In this document: positions 24,708 through 34,047 of the stretch, piece by piece | Layout of the letters: each line of letters starts with the position of its first letter | How positions within the stretch are numbered: the stretch's first letter is position 1 | Source: Frondihabitans australicus | GTDB lineage: Bacteria > Actinomycetota > Actinomycetes > Actinomycetales > Microbacteriaceae | DNA: 64,000 bases | Direction: 5' to 3' | NCBI RefSeq assembly: GCF_003634555.1 | Contig: NZ_RBKS01000001.1 | Span: 2,852,001 to 2,916,000 of the forward strand | Notes under the pieces: generated by a model | Told to the model about the DNA's origin: nothing | Seen by the model: the letters and a program-made list of their open reading frames with translations, nothing else | The model's database searches: none | Program-made: the position numbers and the translations under genes

Positions 24708-25352
24708 TCAGCCCAGCCGCGTGGCGGCCTCCGCCGCCGCAGCCAGAGCCGCGTCGAACTCGGCGTGCTGCTTCGCCACCTCGGCGCTCGGCCCCCCGAA
24801 CCTCTCGGTGAGCGTGCGCGTGGCGACGATGGTCTCGACGCTCATGCCGAGCGCCTGCCCGAGGATGATCGACAGAGCCGGAATCGCGTGGTCGTCGAAC
24901 TCCGTAGGCGTGCCGGCGTCGTACGTGGCGCCCCGCGTCGAGACGAGCACGGCCGGCTTTCCGCGCATCGGCTGCGTGTCGAGGTCGCCGAACGGCGCGG
25001 TCACGGCCGGAACGTGGATGTAGTCGACCCAGGCCTTGAGGGTCGACGCCATCGAGTAGTTGTAGAGCGGCACACCGACCAGCAGCACGTCAGCGGCGGT
25101 CAGCTCGGCGATGATCTCGGCCTGCAGCGCCTCCTGCGCGGGGTCGACGACGGAACCCTCGGGGCGGAGCTGCTTCGGGAAGTGCAGGTCGGCGTGCGAC
25201 AGGTGCGGCAGCTGGTCGCGGTGGAGGTCGCGGTGCACGACGACGTGGTCGTCGCCCAGCGCCGTCCAGGCGTCGGCGAAAGCCTGGGTGATGGCGCGCG
25301 AGCGGGAGGTCGTGGGGTCGCTGGACGAGTCGAGACGCAGGAGGGTGGGCAT
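24708..25352 (-). CDS. azoR: FMN-dependent NADH-azoreductase / quinone reductase
   Basis: 214 aa. Flavodoxin-like fold of the AzoR family: N-terminal LLRLDSSSDPTTSRSR (phosphate-binding loop), GVPLYNYSMASTLKAWVDYI (flavin-binding segment with the MASTLKAW signature) and VLVSTRGATYDAG. Uses NADH to reduce quinones and azo compounds through FMN. TAGCCT is 6 nt from the ATG. Divergent from lhr with 84 bp between. Confidence 0.92.
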   Translation of the reverse strand: MPTLLRLDSSSDPTTSRSRAITQAFADAWTALGDDHVVVHRDLHRDQLPHLSHADLHFPKQLRPEGSVVDPAQEALQAEIIAELTAADVLLVGVPLYNYSMASTLKAWVDYIHVPAVTAPFGDLDTQPMRGKPAVLVSTRGATYDAGTPTEFDDHAIPALSIILGQALGMSVETIVATRTLTERFGGPSAEVAKQHAEFDAALAAAAEAATRLG

Positions 25353-25436
25353 GGTACCAGGCTATCGGGCGGTCTCGCCGCGACCGGCGTGCATCCTGGG
25401 CCCGGTGTCGGTGGTGGGAGGCAGGATAGGGGGACC

Positions 25437-28400
25437 ATGGCAGACGTCCTCGACCGCTTCTCCGACGCTACGGCGACGTGGTTCCGCGGTGCCTTCGCGC
25501 GGCCCACGCTGGCGCAGCAGGGCGCGTGGGAGGCGATCTCGTCGGGGCAGAACGCCCTCGTCATCGCGCCGACCGGCTCCGGCAAGACGCTGGCGTCGTT
25601 CCTCTGGTCGATCGACCGGCTGGCGACCGCGCCGCCGCCCGAGTCCAAGGAGCACCGCACGCGGGTGCTCTACATCTCCCCGCTGAAGGCGCTCGGCGTC
25701 GACGTGGAGCGCAACCTCCGGTCGCCGCTCGTCGGCGTAACTCAGACCGCCCGGCGGCTCGGCACGGCGGCACCCGAGATCACGGTGGGGGTGCGGTCGG
25801 GCGACACCACGGCGGCGGATCGCCGGCTCCTGCAGCGCACGCCCCCCGACATCCTCATCACGACGCCCGAGTCGCTCTACCTCATGCTCACCTCGCAGGC
25901 CCGCGAGAGCCTGCGAGGCGTCGAGACCGTCATCGTCGACGAGGTGCACGCCGTCGCGTCGACGAAGCGCGGCGCCCACCTCGCCCTCTCGCTCGAGCGC
26001 CTCGACGACCTGCTCGAGAAGCCCGCACAGCGCATCGGCCTGTCGGCCACGGTGCGTCCGCCCGACGAGGTGGCGCGGTTCCTCGCGGGTCGAGCGCCCG
26101 TCACCGTGGTGGCTCCGGCCTCCGAGAAGCGCTTCGACCTGCGGGTCGTCGTGCCGGTCGACGACATGACCGAGCTCGGCACGGCCCCGCCGCTCGAGGG
26201 GTCGGCGGCGGGTCAGGCGCCGCAGGGGTCGATCTGGCCGCACGTCGAGGAGGGTATCGTCGATCTGATCCTGCAGCACCGCTCGACCATCGTCTTCGCG
26301 AACTCGCGGCGGCTGGCCGAGCGGCTCACCGCGCGGCTCAACGACATCTACCTCGAGCGCCTCGGCATCGCCGAGCCGGTGCCCGAGCTGGTGGGCGCCG
26401 GAGCAGAGGCTGCGGCCAGCCCGATCGGCTCGCCCCCGGCTCAACTCATGGGCGGCTCCGGCCAGACCCAGGGCTCCGAGCCGCTGCTCGCCCGCGCGCA
26501 CCACGGCTCGGTGAGCAAAGACCAGCGCGCCCTCATCGAGGACGACCTCAAGAGCGGCCGACTCCGCTGCGTCGTCGCCACCTCGTCGCTCGAGCTCGGC
26601 ATCGACATGGGCGCGGTCGACCTCGTCGTCCAGGTCGAGTCGCCGCCGTCCGTGGCGAGCGGGCTTCAGCGCGTCGGCCGCGCCGGCCACCAGGTCGGCG
26701 AGGTGTCGCGCGGCGTGCTCTTCCCGAAGCACCGGGCCGACCTGATCCACTCCGCCGTCGCCGCCGAGCGCATGGTCGCGGGGCTCATCGAAGAGCTCGA
26801 GGTGCCGGCGAACCCGCTCGACGTCCTGGCCCAGCAGACGGTCGCGGCCGTCGCCGTCGACGAGGTCGACGCCGACGAGTGGTTCGAGACCGTGCGCCGC
26901 AGCGCGCCGTTCCAGAACCTTCCGCGCTCCGCGTACGACGCCACGCTCGACCTGCTGAGCGGCAAGTATCCGAGCGACGAGTTCGCCGAGCTGCGGCCGC
27001 GCGTCGTGTGGGATCGCGTGCACGGCACCCTCACCGCCCGGCCGGGAGCCCAGCGGCTCGCGGTGACGAGCGGCGGCACCATCCCCGACCGAGGTCTCTT
27101 CGGCGTGTTCATGGTGGGCGAGAGGGCCGCCCGCGTCGGCGAACTCGACGAGGAGATGGTGTACGAGTCGCGCGTCGGCGACGTCTTCGCCCTCGGCGCC
27201 ACCAGCTGGCGGATCGAGGACATCACGCACGACCGCGTGCTCGTCTCCCCCGCGTTCGGCCAGCCGGGCCGCGTGCCGTTCTGGAAGGGCGACGGCATCG
27301 GCCGCCCCGCCGAGCTCGGCGAGGCGATCGGCGCGTACACGCGCGAGCTGGCGAACGCGTCGCCGGCCGACGCCACGGCCCGCGTGCTCGAGGGCGGCCT
27401 CGACGAGCGCGCGGCGAACAACCTCCTCGCGTTCATCGCCGAGCAGCAGAGCGTCGCCGGGCACGTGCCGACCGACACCACCCTGGTCGTCGAGAGGTTC
27501 CGCGACGAGCTCGGCGACTGGCGCCTGATCCTGCATTCCCCCTACGGCATGCGCGTGCACGCGCCGTGGGCGCTCGCGGTCTCGGGCCGCATCCGCGACC
27601 GCCTCGGCATCGACGGCTCGGCGATGGCCGCCGACGACGGCATCGTGGTGCGGATCCCCGACACCGACGCCGAGCCGCCCGGCGCAGCCCTTTTCACCTT
27701 CGAGCGCGACGAGCTCGACGCGATCGTCACCGACGAGGTCGGCGGATCGGCCCTGTTCGCCTCGCGGTTCCGCGAGTGTGCCGCGCGCGCCCTGCTGCTG
27801 CCGCGCTACAACCCGGGCAAGCGGTCGCCGCTCTGGCAGCAGCGGCAGCGCGCCTCGCAGCTGCTCGACGTCGCCCGCAAGTACCCGTCCTTCCCGATCG
27901 TGCTCGAGACCGTGCGCGAGGTCCTGCAGGACGTCTACGACCTCCCGGCCCTCATGCACCTCACCGACCGCCTCGAGCGTCGCGAGATCCGCGTGGTCGA
28001 GACCGAGACCGAGGTGCCGTCGCCGTTCGCCAAGTCGCTGCTCTTCGGATACGTCGCGGCGTTCCTCTACGAGGGCGACTCGCCGCTCGCCGAGAAGCGC
28101 GCGGCGGCGCTCTCGCTCGACTCGACGCTGCTCTCCGAGCTGCTCGGGCGCGCGGAGCTGCGCGAGCTGCTCGACGCAGGCGTCATCGAGCAGACCGAGC
28201 TCGAGCTGCAGCGGCTCCTGCCCGATCGCCGCGCGCGCGACATCGAGGGCGTCGTCGACCTGCTGCGCCTGCTCGGGCCGCTATCGACCGACGAGATCCT
28301 CGACCGCAGCTGGCTGGCCGCATCCCTGACGTCGACCGACCCGGGCGACCAGGCCGAGGGCGCAGGAGCCGCGTCGCGCACCGCGGCCACCCGCGACCTC

Positions 28401-30212
28401 GTCGCTGCGCTCGACGACCTCGCCCGGGCGAACCGCCTCCTCCGCTTCACCCACGCCGGCGTCGAGAGGTGGGCCGGTGTCGAAGACGCCTCCCGCCTCC
28501 GCGACGCCCTCGGCGTGAACCTCCCGATCGGCGTGCCGTCGGCCTTCGTCGAGCCCGTCGACGACCCCCTCGGCGACCTGGTCGGCCGCTACGCCCGCAC
28601 GCACGCGCCGTTCGCCCCGGCCGAGGTGGCCGCGCGACTCGGCCTCGGCACGGCCGTCGTCCTCGACATCCTTCGACGTCTCGCCGTCGAGAAGCGCGTG
28701 GTCGAGGGCGAGTTCCGGCCCGACCGGCAGGGCAGCGAGTGGTGCGACGCCGAGGTGCTGCGGCGCCTCCGGAGCCGCTCACTGGCGGCGCTCCGCCACG
28801 AGGTCGAGCCGGTGTCGCACGACACGCTCGGCCGGTTCCTGCCGGAGTGGCAGCACGTGGCGACGGGGCGCAAGGGCTCCGGGCTGCGCGGGCTCGACGG
28901 GGTGCTGCAGGTGGTCGACCAGCTGTCGGGCGTGGCGCTGCCCGCCTCGGCGTGGGAGTCTCTGATCCTGCCCGCCCGGATCACCGACTACTCGCCGGCG
29001 ATGCTCGACGAGCTGACCGCCACCGGGGAGGTCATCTGGGGCGGGGCCGGCTCGCTTCCGGGCGGCGACGGCTGGGTGGGCCTGCACCTCGCCGACGGGG
29101 CGCAGGTGACGCTGCCCGAGCCGATCGGCTCGGAGACGACCGAGCTTCAGCGCGAGATCCTCGGGGCGCTGGCCGGGGGCGGGGCGTACTTCTTCCGGCA
29201 GCTGGCCGACGCGGTCGGTGCCACGGCCGCTCAGCCGCTGCTCGACAAAGACCTCGAGACGGCGATCTGGGACCTCGTGTGGCAGGGGCAGATCACCAAC
29301 GACACGTTCGCGCCGCTGCGCGTGCAGGCGGGCGGCCGGCCGCCCCGACCTCGCACGCCGAGCCGCTCTCGGGCTTCGTACCGCGGCCGCGTGCCCCGGT
29401 CGGCGATGCCCCGGCAGTCGGGGCCGCCGACCGTCGGCGGGCGATGGTCGCTGCTGCCGCTCGCCGAGCCCGACGCCACGGTCCGCGCCGCGGCGCAGGC
29501 CGAGCTGCTGCTGGAGCGCCATGGCGTGGTCACGCGCGGCGCCGTGCAGAACGAAGGCGTGCGCGGCGGATTCTCGACGGTCTACAAGGTGCTCTCGGGC
29601 TTCGAGGAGACAGGTCGGGCCCGTCGCGGGTACTTCGTGGAGGGCCTCGGCGCGGCGCAGTTCGCGACCGGGCCGACGGTCGACCGGCTGCGAACGTTCG
29701 TGCTCGACGACGCCGAGCGCGCGAGCACGGCCGACATGTCGCCCAGCGGGTCGCCGGGCGATTCGGTCGCCGGGCGCGGCCGCACGGTGCCGGTCGTCAC
29801 GCTGGCCGCGACCGACCCCGCGAACCCGTACGGCGCAGCGCTGCCGTGGCCCGCGGCCGGGCCGTCGGGCGCGAACGGAGGTGGCACCGACGAGACGAAC
29901 GCCGGCGTGGGCGGCGACAGCCCGCGCGGGCATCGTCCCGGCCGCAAGGCGGGTGCGATGGTCGTTCTCGTCGACGGGCGTCTGACGCTGTTCATCGAGC
30001 GGGGAGGGAAGAGCGTGCTGAGTTTCGGCGATCCTGCGTCCCTCGATCTGGCCCGGGCGGCCGCCTCGCTCGCAGACGTCGTGCGCACGAGGATCGGTCG
30101 GCTCGCCGTGGAGCGCGTCGACGGCGAGTTCGTGCTGGGCACGCCCCTCGGCGACGCCCTGCGCGAGGCCGGCTTCTCGCCCACCCCCTCCGGCCTGCGG
30201 CTGCGCCAGTGA
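25437..30212 (+). CDS. lhr: Lhr-type ATP-dependent DNA helicase
   Basis: 1591 aa from ATG 25437, within the usual 1450-1650 aa of bacterial Lhr (full length with C-terminal extension). Walker A APTGSGKT at residues 44-51, DEVHAVA as motif II, SATVRPP as motif III, VATSSLELGIDMG and QRVGRAGH as motifs V and VI. These are followed by the Lhr winged-helix and Lhr-core region (PRYNPGKRSPLWQQRQRAS), and a C-terminal Lhr-CTD of about 650 residues. A 3'-5' helicase linked to DNA repair. The next gene encodes Nei2, a natural functional neighbour. Longer upstream starts are rejected. Confidence 0.95.
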   Translation: MADVLDRFSDATATWFRGAFARPTLAQQGAWEAISSGQNALVIAPTGSGKTLASFLWSIDRLATAPPPESKEHRTRVLYISPLKALGVDVERNLRSPLVGVTQTARRLGTAAPEITVGVRSGDTTAADRRLLQRTPPDILITTPESLYLMLTSQARESLRGVETVIVDEVHAVASTKRGAHLALSLERLDDLLEKPAQRIGLSATVRPPDEVARFLAGRAPVTVVAPASEKRFDLRVVVPVDDMTELGTAPPLEGSAAGQAPQGSIWPHVEEGIVDLILQHRSTIVFANSRRLAERLTARLNDIYLERLGIAEPVPELVGAGAEAAASPIGSPPAQLMGGSGQTQGSEPLLARAHHGSVSKDQRALIEDDLKSGRLRCVVATSSLELGIDMGAVDLVVQVESPPSVASGLQRVGRAGHQVGEVSRGVLFPKHRADLIHSAVAAERMVAGLIEELEVPANPLDVLAQQTVAAVAVDEVDADEWFETVRRSAPFQNLPRSAYDATLDLLSGKYPSDEFAELRPRVVWDRVHGTLTARPGAQRLAVTSGGTIPDRGLFGVFMVGERAARVGELDEEMVYESRVGDVFALGATSWRIEDITHDRVLVSPAFGQPGRVPFWKGDGIGRPAELGEAIGAYTRELANASPADATARVLEGGLDERAANNLLAFIAEQQSVAGHVPTDTTLVVERFRDELGDWRLILHSPYGMRVHAPWALAVSGRIRDRLGIDGSAMAADDGIVVRIPDTDAEPPGAALFTFERDELDAIVTDEVGGSALFASRFRECAARALLLPRYNPGKRSPLWQQRQRASQLLDVARKYPSFPIVLETVREVLQDVYDLPALMHLTDRLERREIRVVETETEVPSPFAKSLLFGYVAAFLYEGDSPLAEKRAAALSLDSTLLSELLGRAELRELLDAGVIEQTELELQRLLPDRRARDIEGVVDLLRLLGPLSTDEILDRSWLAASLTSTDPGDQAEGAGAASRTAATRDLVAALDDLARANRLLRFTHAGVERWAGVEDASRLRDALGVNLPIGVPSAFVEPVDDPLGDLVGRYARTHAPFAPAEVAARLGLGTAVVLDILRRLAVEKRVVEGEFRPDRQGSEWCDAEVLRRLRSRSLAALRHEVEPVSHDTLGRFLPEWQHVATGRKGSGLRGLDGVLQVVDQLSGVALPASAWESLILPARITDYSPAMLDELTATGEVIWGGAGSLPGGDGWVGLHLADGAQVTLPEPIGSETTELQREILGALAGGGAYFFRQLADAVGATAAQPLLDKDLETAIWDLVWQGQITNDTFAPLRVQAGGRPPRPRTPSRSRASYRGRVPRSAMPRQSGPPTVGGRWSLLPLAEPDATVRAAAQAELLLERHGVVTRGAVQNEGVRGGFSTVYKVLSGFEETGRARRGYFVEGLGAAQFATGPTVDRLRTFVLDDAERASTADMSPSGSPGDSVAGRGRTVPVVTLAATDPANPYGAALPWPAAGPSGANGGGTDETNAGVGGDSPRGHRPGRKAGAMVVLVDGRLTLFIERGGKSVLSFGDPASLDLARAAASLADVVRTRIGRLAVERVDGEFVLGTPLGDALREAGFSPTPSGLRLRQ

Positions 30213-30267
30213 GCGCCCTCGCCCGCCCCGCGGCCCCCGCCGCCGGCCCCGGGCCCGCCACCCCCTG

Positions 30268-30330
30268 CGCCGAGTGGCAGAAAAGTGCTGATGCCGGGGC
30301 CGCGCACCCGCAGTTTTCTGCCACTCGGCG
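30268..30330. repeat. Dispersed inverted repeat, family 1, copy 5
   Basis: CGCCGAGTGGCAGAAAA (30268-30284) pairs with TTTTCTGCCACTCGGCG (30314-30330), perfect over 17 bp. The inner GTGCTGATG arm has decayed on the right. It sits between lhr and nei2; a transcript crossing it would fold strongly. Confidence 0.85.
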
Positions 30331-30368
30331 ACACGTCGCCACTCGGCGGGGCGGCGCCGGGAGCGACC

Positions 30369-31145
30369 GTGCCTGAGGGCGACACCGTCTACCGGGCGGC
30401 GAAGAACCTCGACGCCGTGCTGCGCGGGCAGACGCTGACGAAGAGCGACTTCCGGGTGCCCGCGTTCGCCACGGTCGACCTCACCGGGCGGGCCGTCGAC
30501 GAGGTGCTGAGCGTCGGCAAGCATCTTCTGCACAGGATCGGCGACGTCACCCTGCACACGCACCTCAAGATGGAGGGCTCGTGGCACGTGTACCGGCACG
30601 GCACGACGTGGAAGCGCCCTGCCTACCAGGCCCGCGTCGTGCTCGAGACGGCCGACTGGGTGGCCGTCGGCTTCGACCTCGGCATCGTCGAGCTGGTGCC
30701 GCGCGACGACGAGGAGTCGGCGGTCGGCTACCTCGGGCCCGACCTGCTCGGCCCGGGGTGGGACTCCGAGGTCGCCGTCGCGAATCTCGTCCGCGACCCC
30801 GACCGTGAGATCGGCCTCGCGCTGCTCGACCAGCGGAACCTGGCGGGCATCGGCAACGTGTACCGGAACGAGCTGTGCTTCTTGCGCGGTGTGCTGCCGA
30901 CACGGCCGGTGCGGGAGGTCGAGAACGTGCCGAAGATGGTCGACCTGGCGTACCGGCTCCTGCAGGCCAACAAGGACCGCGTCGACCGGACCACGACCGG
31001 GCAGCTGCGGGGTCAGACCGACTGGGTCTACGGGCGGGCCGGGCGGCCCTGTCGGCGGTGTGGCACGAAGATCAGACGGGGCACGTTGGGCGAGTCGGAA
31101 TTAGAGCTGCGCGACACCTATTGGTGTCCCCGCTGCCAGACGTAG
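30369..31145 (+). CDS. nei2: Fpg/Nei-family DNA glycosylase (Nei2 type)
   Basis: 258 aa from GTG 30369, giving the required N-terminal Pro2-Glu3 (PEGDTVYRAAKNLD). H2TH region with LLDQRNLAGIGNVYRNELCFL and the zinc finger CRRCGTKIRRG...YWCPRCQT at the C-terminus with four cysteines. Acts on oxidised pyrimidines as a bifunctional base-excision glycosylase/AP lyase. The initiator position is dictated by chemistry: the proline after fMet is the nucleophile. The gene symbol follows the mycobacterial Nei2 group and is tentative. Confidence 0.92.
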   Translation: MPEGDTVYRAAKNLDAVLRGQTLTKSDFRVPAFATVDLTGRAVDEVLSVGKHLLHRIGDVTLHTHLKMEGSWHVYRHGTTWKRPAYQARVVLETADWVAVGFDLGIVELVPRDDEESAVGYLGPDLLGPGWDSEVAVANLVRDPDREIGLALLDQRNLAGIGNVYRNELCFLRGVLPTRPVREVENVPKMVDLAYRLLQANKDRVDRTTTGQLRGQTDWVYGRAGRPCRRCGTKIRRGTLGESELELRDTYWCPRCQT

Positions 31146-31153
31146 CTCCCTCT

Positions 31154-31213
31154 CCGGGCGCTTTCACGCACCTCGGGCGATCGCGACGGCCCGGAGTGCG
31201 TGAAGTCGCCCGG
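31154..31213. terminator. Long hairpin between convergent nei2 and HAD genes
   Basis: CCGGGCG/CGCCCGG, TTCACGCAC/GTGCGTGAA and CGGGC/GCCCG pair in register over about 25 nt with two-base bulges and a 10-nt loop. It lies in the 89-bp convergent spacer. Without a T run its terminator role is inferred from position. It could be a third intergenic repeat family. Confidence 0.6.
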
Positions 31214-31234
31214 ACTCGCGGGGGCCGCGTGGCG

Positions 31235-32143
31235 CTAGCGCGACACCTCGCCCAACCACCCCGCCAGGAACTCCGCCCCCGCCTCGTCGTGGATCGCCCC
31301 CGACGCCGACGTGAGAATCGGGTAGGTCTTCGCCGGCACCCCGTCCGACGGCCGCACGTCGACGTGCGCGACGTCGTACCCCGCGGCGTGCAGCCAGTCC
31401 GCCATGGCGTAGTCGCTGCGCGAGTCGCCGACCGTGCGCCACGAGAGCGGCAGCGGCCCGTCGGCGGTGAGGAGTTCGAGCGCGCGACGAGCACCCAGGT
31501 CTTTGCCGAGCAGGATCGACTCGACATCGGTCGAGATGATCGTCGGGTCGATGCGCCACTGCACGTCGCCGTTCGCGTCGCGCCTCACGTCGTCGAGGCG
31601 CTCCACCCCGTAGCCGCGCCGCGTGAGCGCCTGCATCGCGAGCTCGTCGAACCGCTTCTGGATCGGCAGGTAGGTGGCCGTGTCGATGGTGGTGAGCTGC
31701 TCGACCGACACCATCGCGCGCTTCGTCTCGTCGAAGAAGACGCTCTCGCCGAAGTCGGACACGACGAGGTCGCGCATCTCGTCGGCGAAGTCGGCCGGCA
31801 TCGCGAGCGAGTCGTCGACCTGGATCTGCCCCATTCCGCCGTCGAATCGCGAGCCGATGGAGAACCACACCGCCCCCTTCTCGCAGACGCCGTGCACGCG
31901 AGCGTGGTCGGGAAGCCCGGCGGCGATCAGCGGTGCGACTACCTCGGTGCGGATGAACGCGTCGGACCGCCCCGTGTTGAAGATGAGCGGCACCCCGGCG
32001 TCGGCGAGCGCCACGAGATCGCGCGTGATGGCGGGGAGGTTGATGCTGCGAGTGATCGGGCTGGCGATCGGCCCGTCGACGTCGAGCAGCAGGCCCAGCG
32101 CAGGAGCCGAGGTGGCGGTGGTCGCAGGCGCGGCAGAAGTCAC
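31235..32143 (-). CDS. HAD-superfamily hydrolase
   Basis: 302 aa from GTG 32143. Motif I LLLDVDGP (about residues 18-25), motif II-like FNTGRSD, and motif IV in TVGDSRSDYAMADWL. A Cof/sucrose-phosphatase-like cap is inserted after FNTGRSDAF. Likely a phosphatase on a small metabolite. GATAAT on the minus strand lies 7 nt before the GTG. A family relative is often annotated as a generic HAD hydrolase in actinobacteria. Confidence 0.82.
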   Translation of the reverse strand: MTSAAPATTATSAPALGLLLDVDGPIASPITRSINLPAITRDLVALADAGVPLIFNTGRSDAFIRTEVVAPLIAAGLPDHARVHGVCEKGAVWFSIGSRFDGGMGQIQVDDSLAMPADFADEMRDLVVSDFGESVFFDETKRAMVSVEQLTTIDTATYLPIQKRFDELAMQALTRRGYGVERLDDVRRDANGDVQWRIDPTIISTDVESILLGKDLGARRALELLTADGPLPLSWRTVGDSRSDYAMADWLHAAGYDVAHVDVRPSDGVPAKTYPILTSASGAIHDEAGAEFLAGWLGEVSR

Positions 32144-32182
32144 CCGTCGATTATCTCAGGCCGCGATGAGCCCTGACGTCGG

Positions 32183-32470
32183 CTACGACGCGTACTCGAG
32201 CTCCGGCTCGACGACGGACTGCGAGAAGATGATCTCCTGGTACGCGATCTCCTCGGCCTGCTTCTTGGCACGGCGGAGGCGCAGGTCGCGCAGGCGGTTC
32301 GGCTCGGTGGCCGGGGCGTCGCCCGCGAGCTGCGGGACGAGTTCGAGCACGCGGTGCTCGACACGGTCGCCGATCTCGGCGAAGAACGTGTCGCGGTGCT
32401 CCATGGCGAGGAACCGGCGTTCGTCGGCCGCACGCCACAGATCGCTCGCGAGTTCGCCGTACGAGTTCAT
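32183..32470 (-). CDS. Small hypothetical protein
   Basis: 95 aa from ATG 32470, with AGGAGG at 7-nt spacing. Charged, helical (MNSYGELASDLWRAADERRF... LRLRRAKKQAEEIAYQEIIF), with no membrane segment or Cys. Not recognised. The strong Shine-Dalgarno and normal codon usage support a real gene. Confidence 0.65.
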   Translation of the reverse strand: MNSYGELASDLWRAADERRFLAMEHRDTFFAEIGDRVEHRVLELVPQLAGDAPATEPNRLRDLRLRRAKKQAEEIAYQEIIFSQSVVEPELEYAS

Positions 32471-32598
32471 CGTCCTGCCTCCTGATCGTTGGAGAGAGCA
32501 ACCCTGTCGAGAGGACAGGCACCGTGGTTGGGAACAGTCCACCGCATCGGCGGGGCGTCCGCGTCCGCCTCAAGGCTGATCCTCGAGGCTGTGGAACC

Positions 32599-32991
32599 CT
32601 ACGCAGGTACCAATGAAGCGAGTATGAGAGCCACGACGGCCGGCACGAACTGGATCGCGGCAGCCTGCCGGTACGAGCGACCCGTGGTCGCGAGCACGAT
32701 CCCGGCCACGCACATGCACGCGGTGCCGAAGATGACGAGGGTCTTGGCGACGATCAGCGAGCCGCCGTGGGTCTCGAGCATCGCGATGCCGACGATCACT
32801 CCGACGGCGAGCGCGAGGTTGTAGAAGCCCTGGTTGTAGGCCATGGGACGGATGGTGTCGGCCTCCTGCTGGCTGCCGATGCCGAAGCGGGCGAAGATCG
32901 CCGGGCGCGTCCAGAACACGCTCTCGAAGAGGAAGAACACGATGTGCAGCAGCGCCGCGAGTGCGGCCACGAGCTGAGCTGCGATCACCAT
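32599..32991 (-). CDS. DUF1304 integral membrane protein
   Basis: 130 aa with four hydrophobic segments. The signature regions are LLHIVFFLFESVFW (TM1), AYNQGFYNLALAVGVIVGI (TM2) and a FVPAVVALILASL end. DUF1304 proteins are small inner-membrane proteins of unknown function. No clear promoter hexamer next to the ATG. Confidence 0.88.
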   Translation of the reverse strand: MVIAAQLVAALAALLHIVFFLFESVFWTRPAIFARFGIGSQQEADTIRPMAYNQGFYNLALAVGVIVGIAMLETHGGSLIVAKTLVIFGTACMCVAGIVLATTGRSYRQAAAIQFVPAVVALILASLVPA

Positions 32992-33079
32992 GGCTCAAGC
33001 ATGGGGCGCAGGAGCCCGCAACACCCGCACGCCCCCGCGTGTCGCCCGATGCGCCCGCCCAGCGGCGGAGCTCCGCCGC

Positions 33080-33418
33080 CTACGCCGCCCGCGGCTCGTC
33101 CGACCCGCCGCGGCCACCGTGCGTCTGGTCGAGCACGGCCTGGGCGGCGAGCCGCAGCACCACGTGCACGTCGCAGTCGTGGTCGGCCGCGAGCGCCGAG
33201 CCCAGCCCCGCGGTGAGAGCCGCGCTGGCCGTGCCGATCGTCTCGATCACGTCGGCCTGACGCTCGGTGAGGGGCACGTCGCAGAGCCCGTCGACCAGCT
33301 CGACGAGTCCGCGGTCGCTCTCGTCGCGGGCGTCCTGCCCGCCGTCGACCGACGCGGTGGCGACCGCCACGAGTGCGAGCGCGAGCGATGCCGCCTGTGC
33401 CTCCGTGAGCTGCTCCAT
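33080..33418 (-). CDS. Small hypothetical protein
   Basis: 112 aa from ATG 33418 (MEQLTEAQAASLALALVAV). Ala/Val/Asp-rich helices, no predicted membrane anchor. TACCGT on the minus strand ends 7 nt upstream, giving a leaderless start. Not recognised; divergent from sigL. Confidence 0.6.
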   Translation of the reverse strand: MEQLTEAQAASLALALVAVATASVDGGQDARDESDRGLVELVDGLCDVPLTERQADVIETIGTASAALTAGLGSALAADHDCDVHVVLRLAAQAVLDQTHGGRGGSDEPRAA

Positions 33419-33472
33419 GCGGTGGACGGTACGCCGCGCAGGGCGTGCCCGATCGGAGCGAACGATCAGTTG

Positions 33473-33500
33473 TGAACCTTTTCCGTCGATCCTGCGTGTG
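33473..33500 (+). promoter_or_regulatory. ECF promoter matching the SigL consensus
   Basis: TGAACC (33473-33478), 16-nt spacer, CGTGTG (33495-33500), 41 bp before the sigma-factor ATG. This fits the published mycobacterial SigL promoter (TGAACC-N16-CGTGTG), so the sigma/anti-sigma operon is probably self-activated. Confidence 0.8.
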
Positions 33501-33540
33501 TACTGGTACGAGGCCACGAGACGACGAGAGGGGGCGCGCG

Positions 33541-34047
33541 ATGGTCGACAGCGACGAGCAGCTGCTGCGGGCACTGCACGACGAGCACGCCGCCCCGCTG
33601 TGGCGCTACGTGGTCGGGCTCACGCACGACACCGCATTGGCGCACGACATCGTGCAGGAGACCCTGCTCAAGGCCTGGAAGAAGCCGAGCGTGCTCGACC
33701 AGAGCGAGTCGTCAGCCCGCGCCTGGCTGTTCACCGTGGCGCGCAACATGGTCATCGACGACCGCCGCAGCGCCCGGCACCTGCACGAGTACCCGACCGA
33801 GATCCTGCCCGAGACCCCGACCGCCGACGGCACCGACGACCTGCTCGACGCCTGGTCGGTCGCCGACGCCCTCGCGTCCATCGGCGTGGAGCACCGCGCC
33901 GTGATCGTCCACGCGTACTACGGCGGCCGGTCGATCGCCGAGATCTCGCGAGAGCTCGACATCCCCGAGGGCACGGTCAAGTCTCGGCTGCACTACGGTC
34001 TGAGAGCACTGAGGCTCGCGATGCAAGAAAGGGGGATCACCCGATGA
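33541..34047 (+). CDS. sigL: ECF RNA polymerase sigma factor (SigL type)
   Basis: 168 aa from ATG 33541 (GAGAGGGGG as Shine-Dalgarno). Region 2 with LHDEHAAPLWRYVVGLT and ARAWLFTVARNMVIDDRRSARH; region 4 with IAEISRELDIPEGTVKSRLHYGLRALRLAM. These run closely parallel to mycobacterial SigL. Directs RNA polymerase to envelope/stress promoters in that group. Overlaps its anti-sigma gene by 4 nt (ATGA) and is preceded by a SigL-type promoter. Confidence 0.92.
   Translation: MVDSDEQLLRALHDEHAAPLWRYVVGLTHDTALAHDIVQETLLKAWKKPSVLDQSESSARAWLFTVARNMVIDDRRSARHLHEYPTEILPETPTADGTDDLLDAWSVADALASIGVEHRAVIVHAYYGGRSIAEISRELDIPEGTVKSRLHYGLRALRLAMQERGITR

Noticed and set aside
25478-30376. Very long open frame (+, another frame) overlapping lhr, and other long minus-strand frames over real genes (638-2125, 25362-27959, 60455-62521)
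   Set aside because: They are Arg/Ala/Gly-rich shadows caused by high GC with no domains, and the opposite or alternative frame holds a recognised protein.
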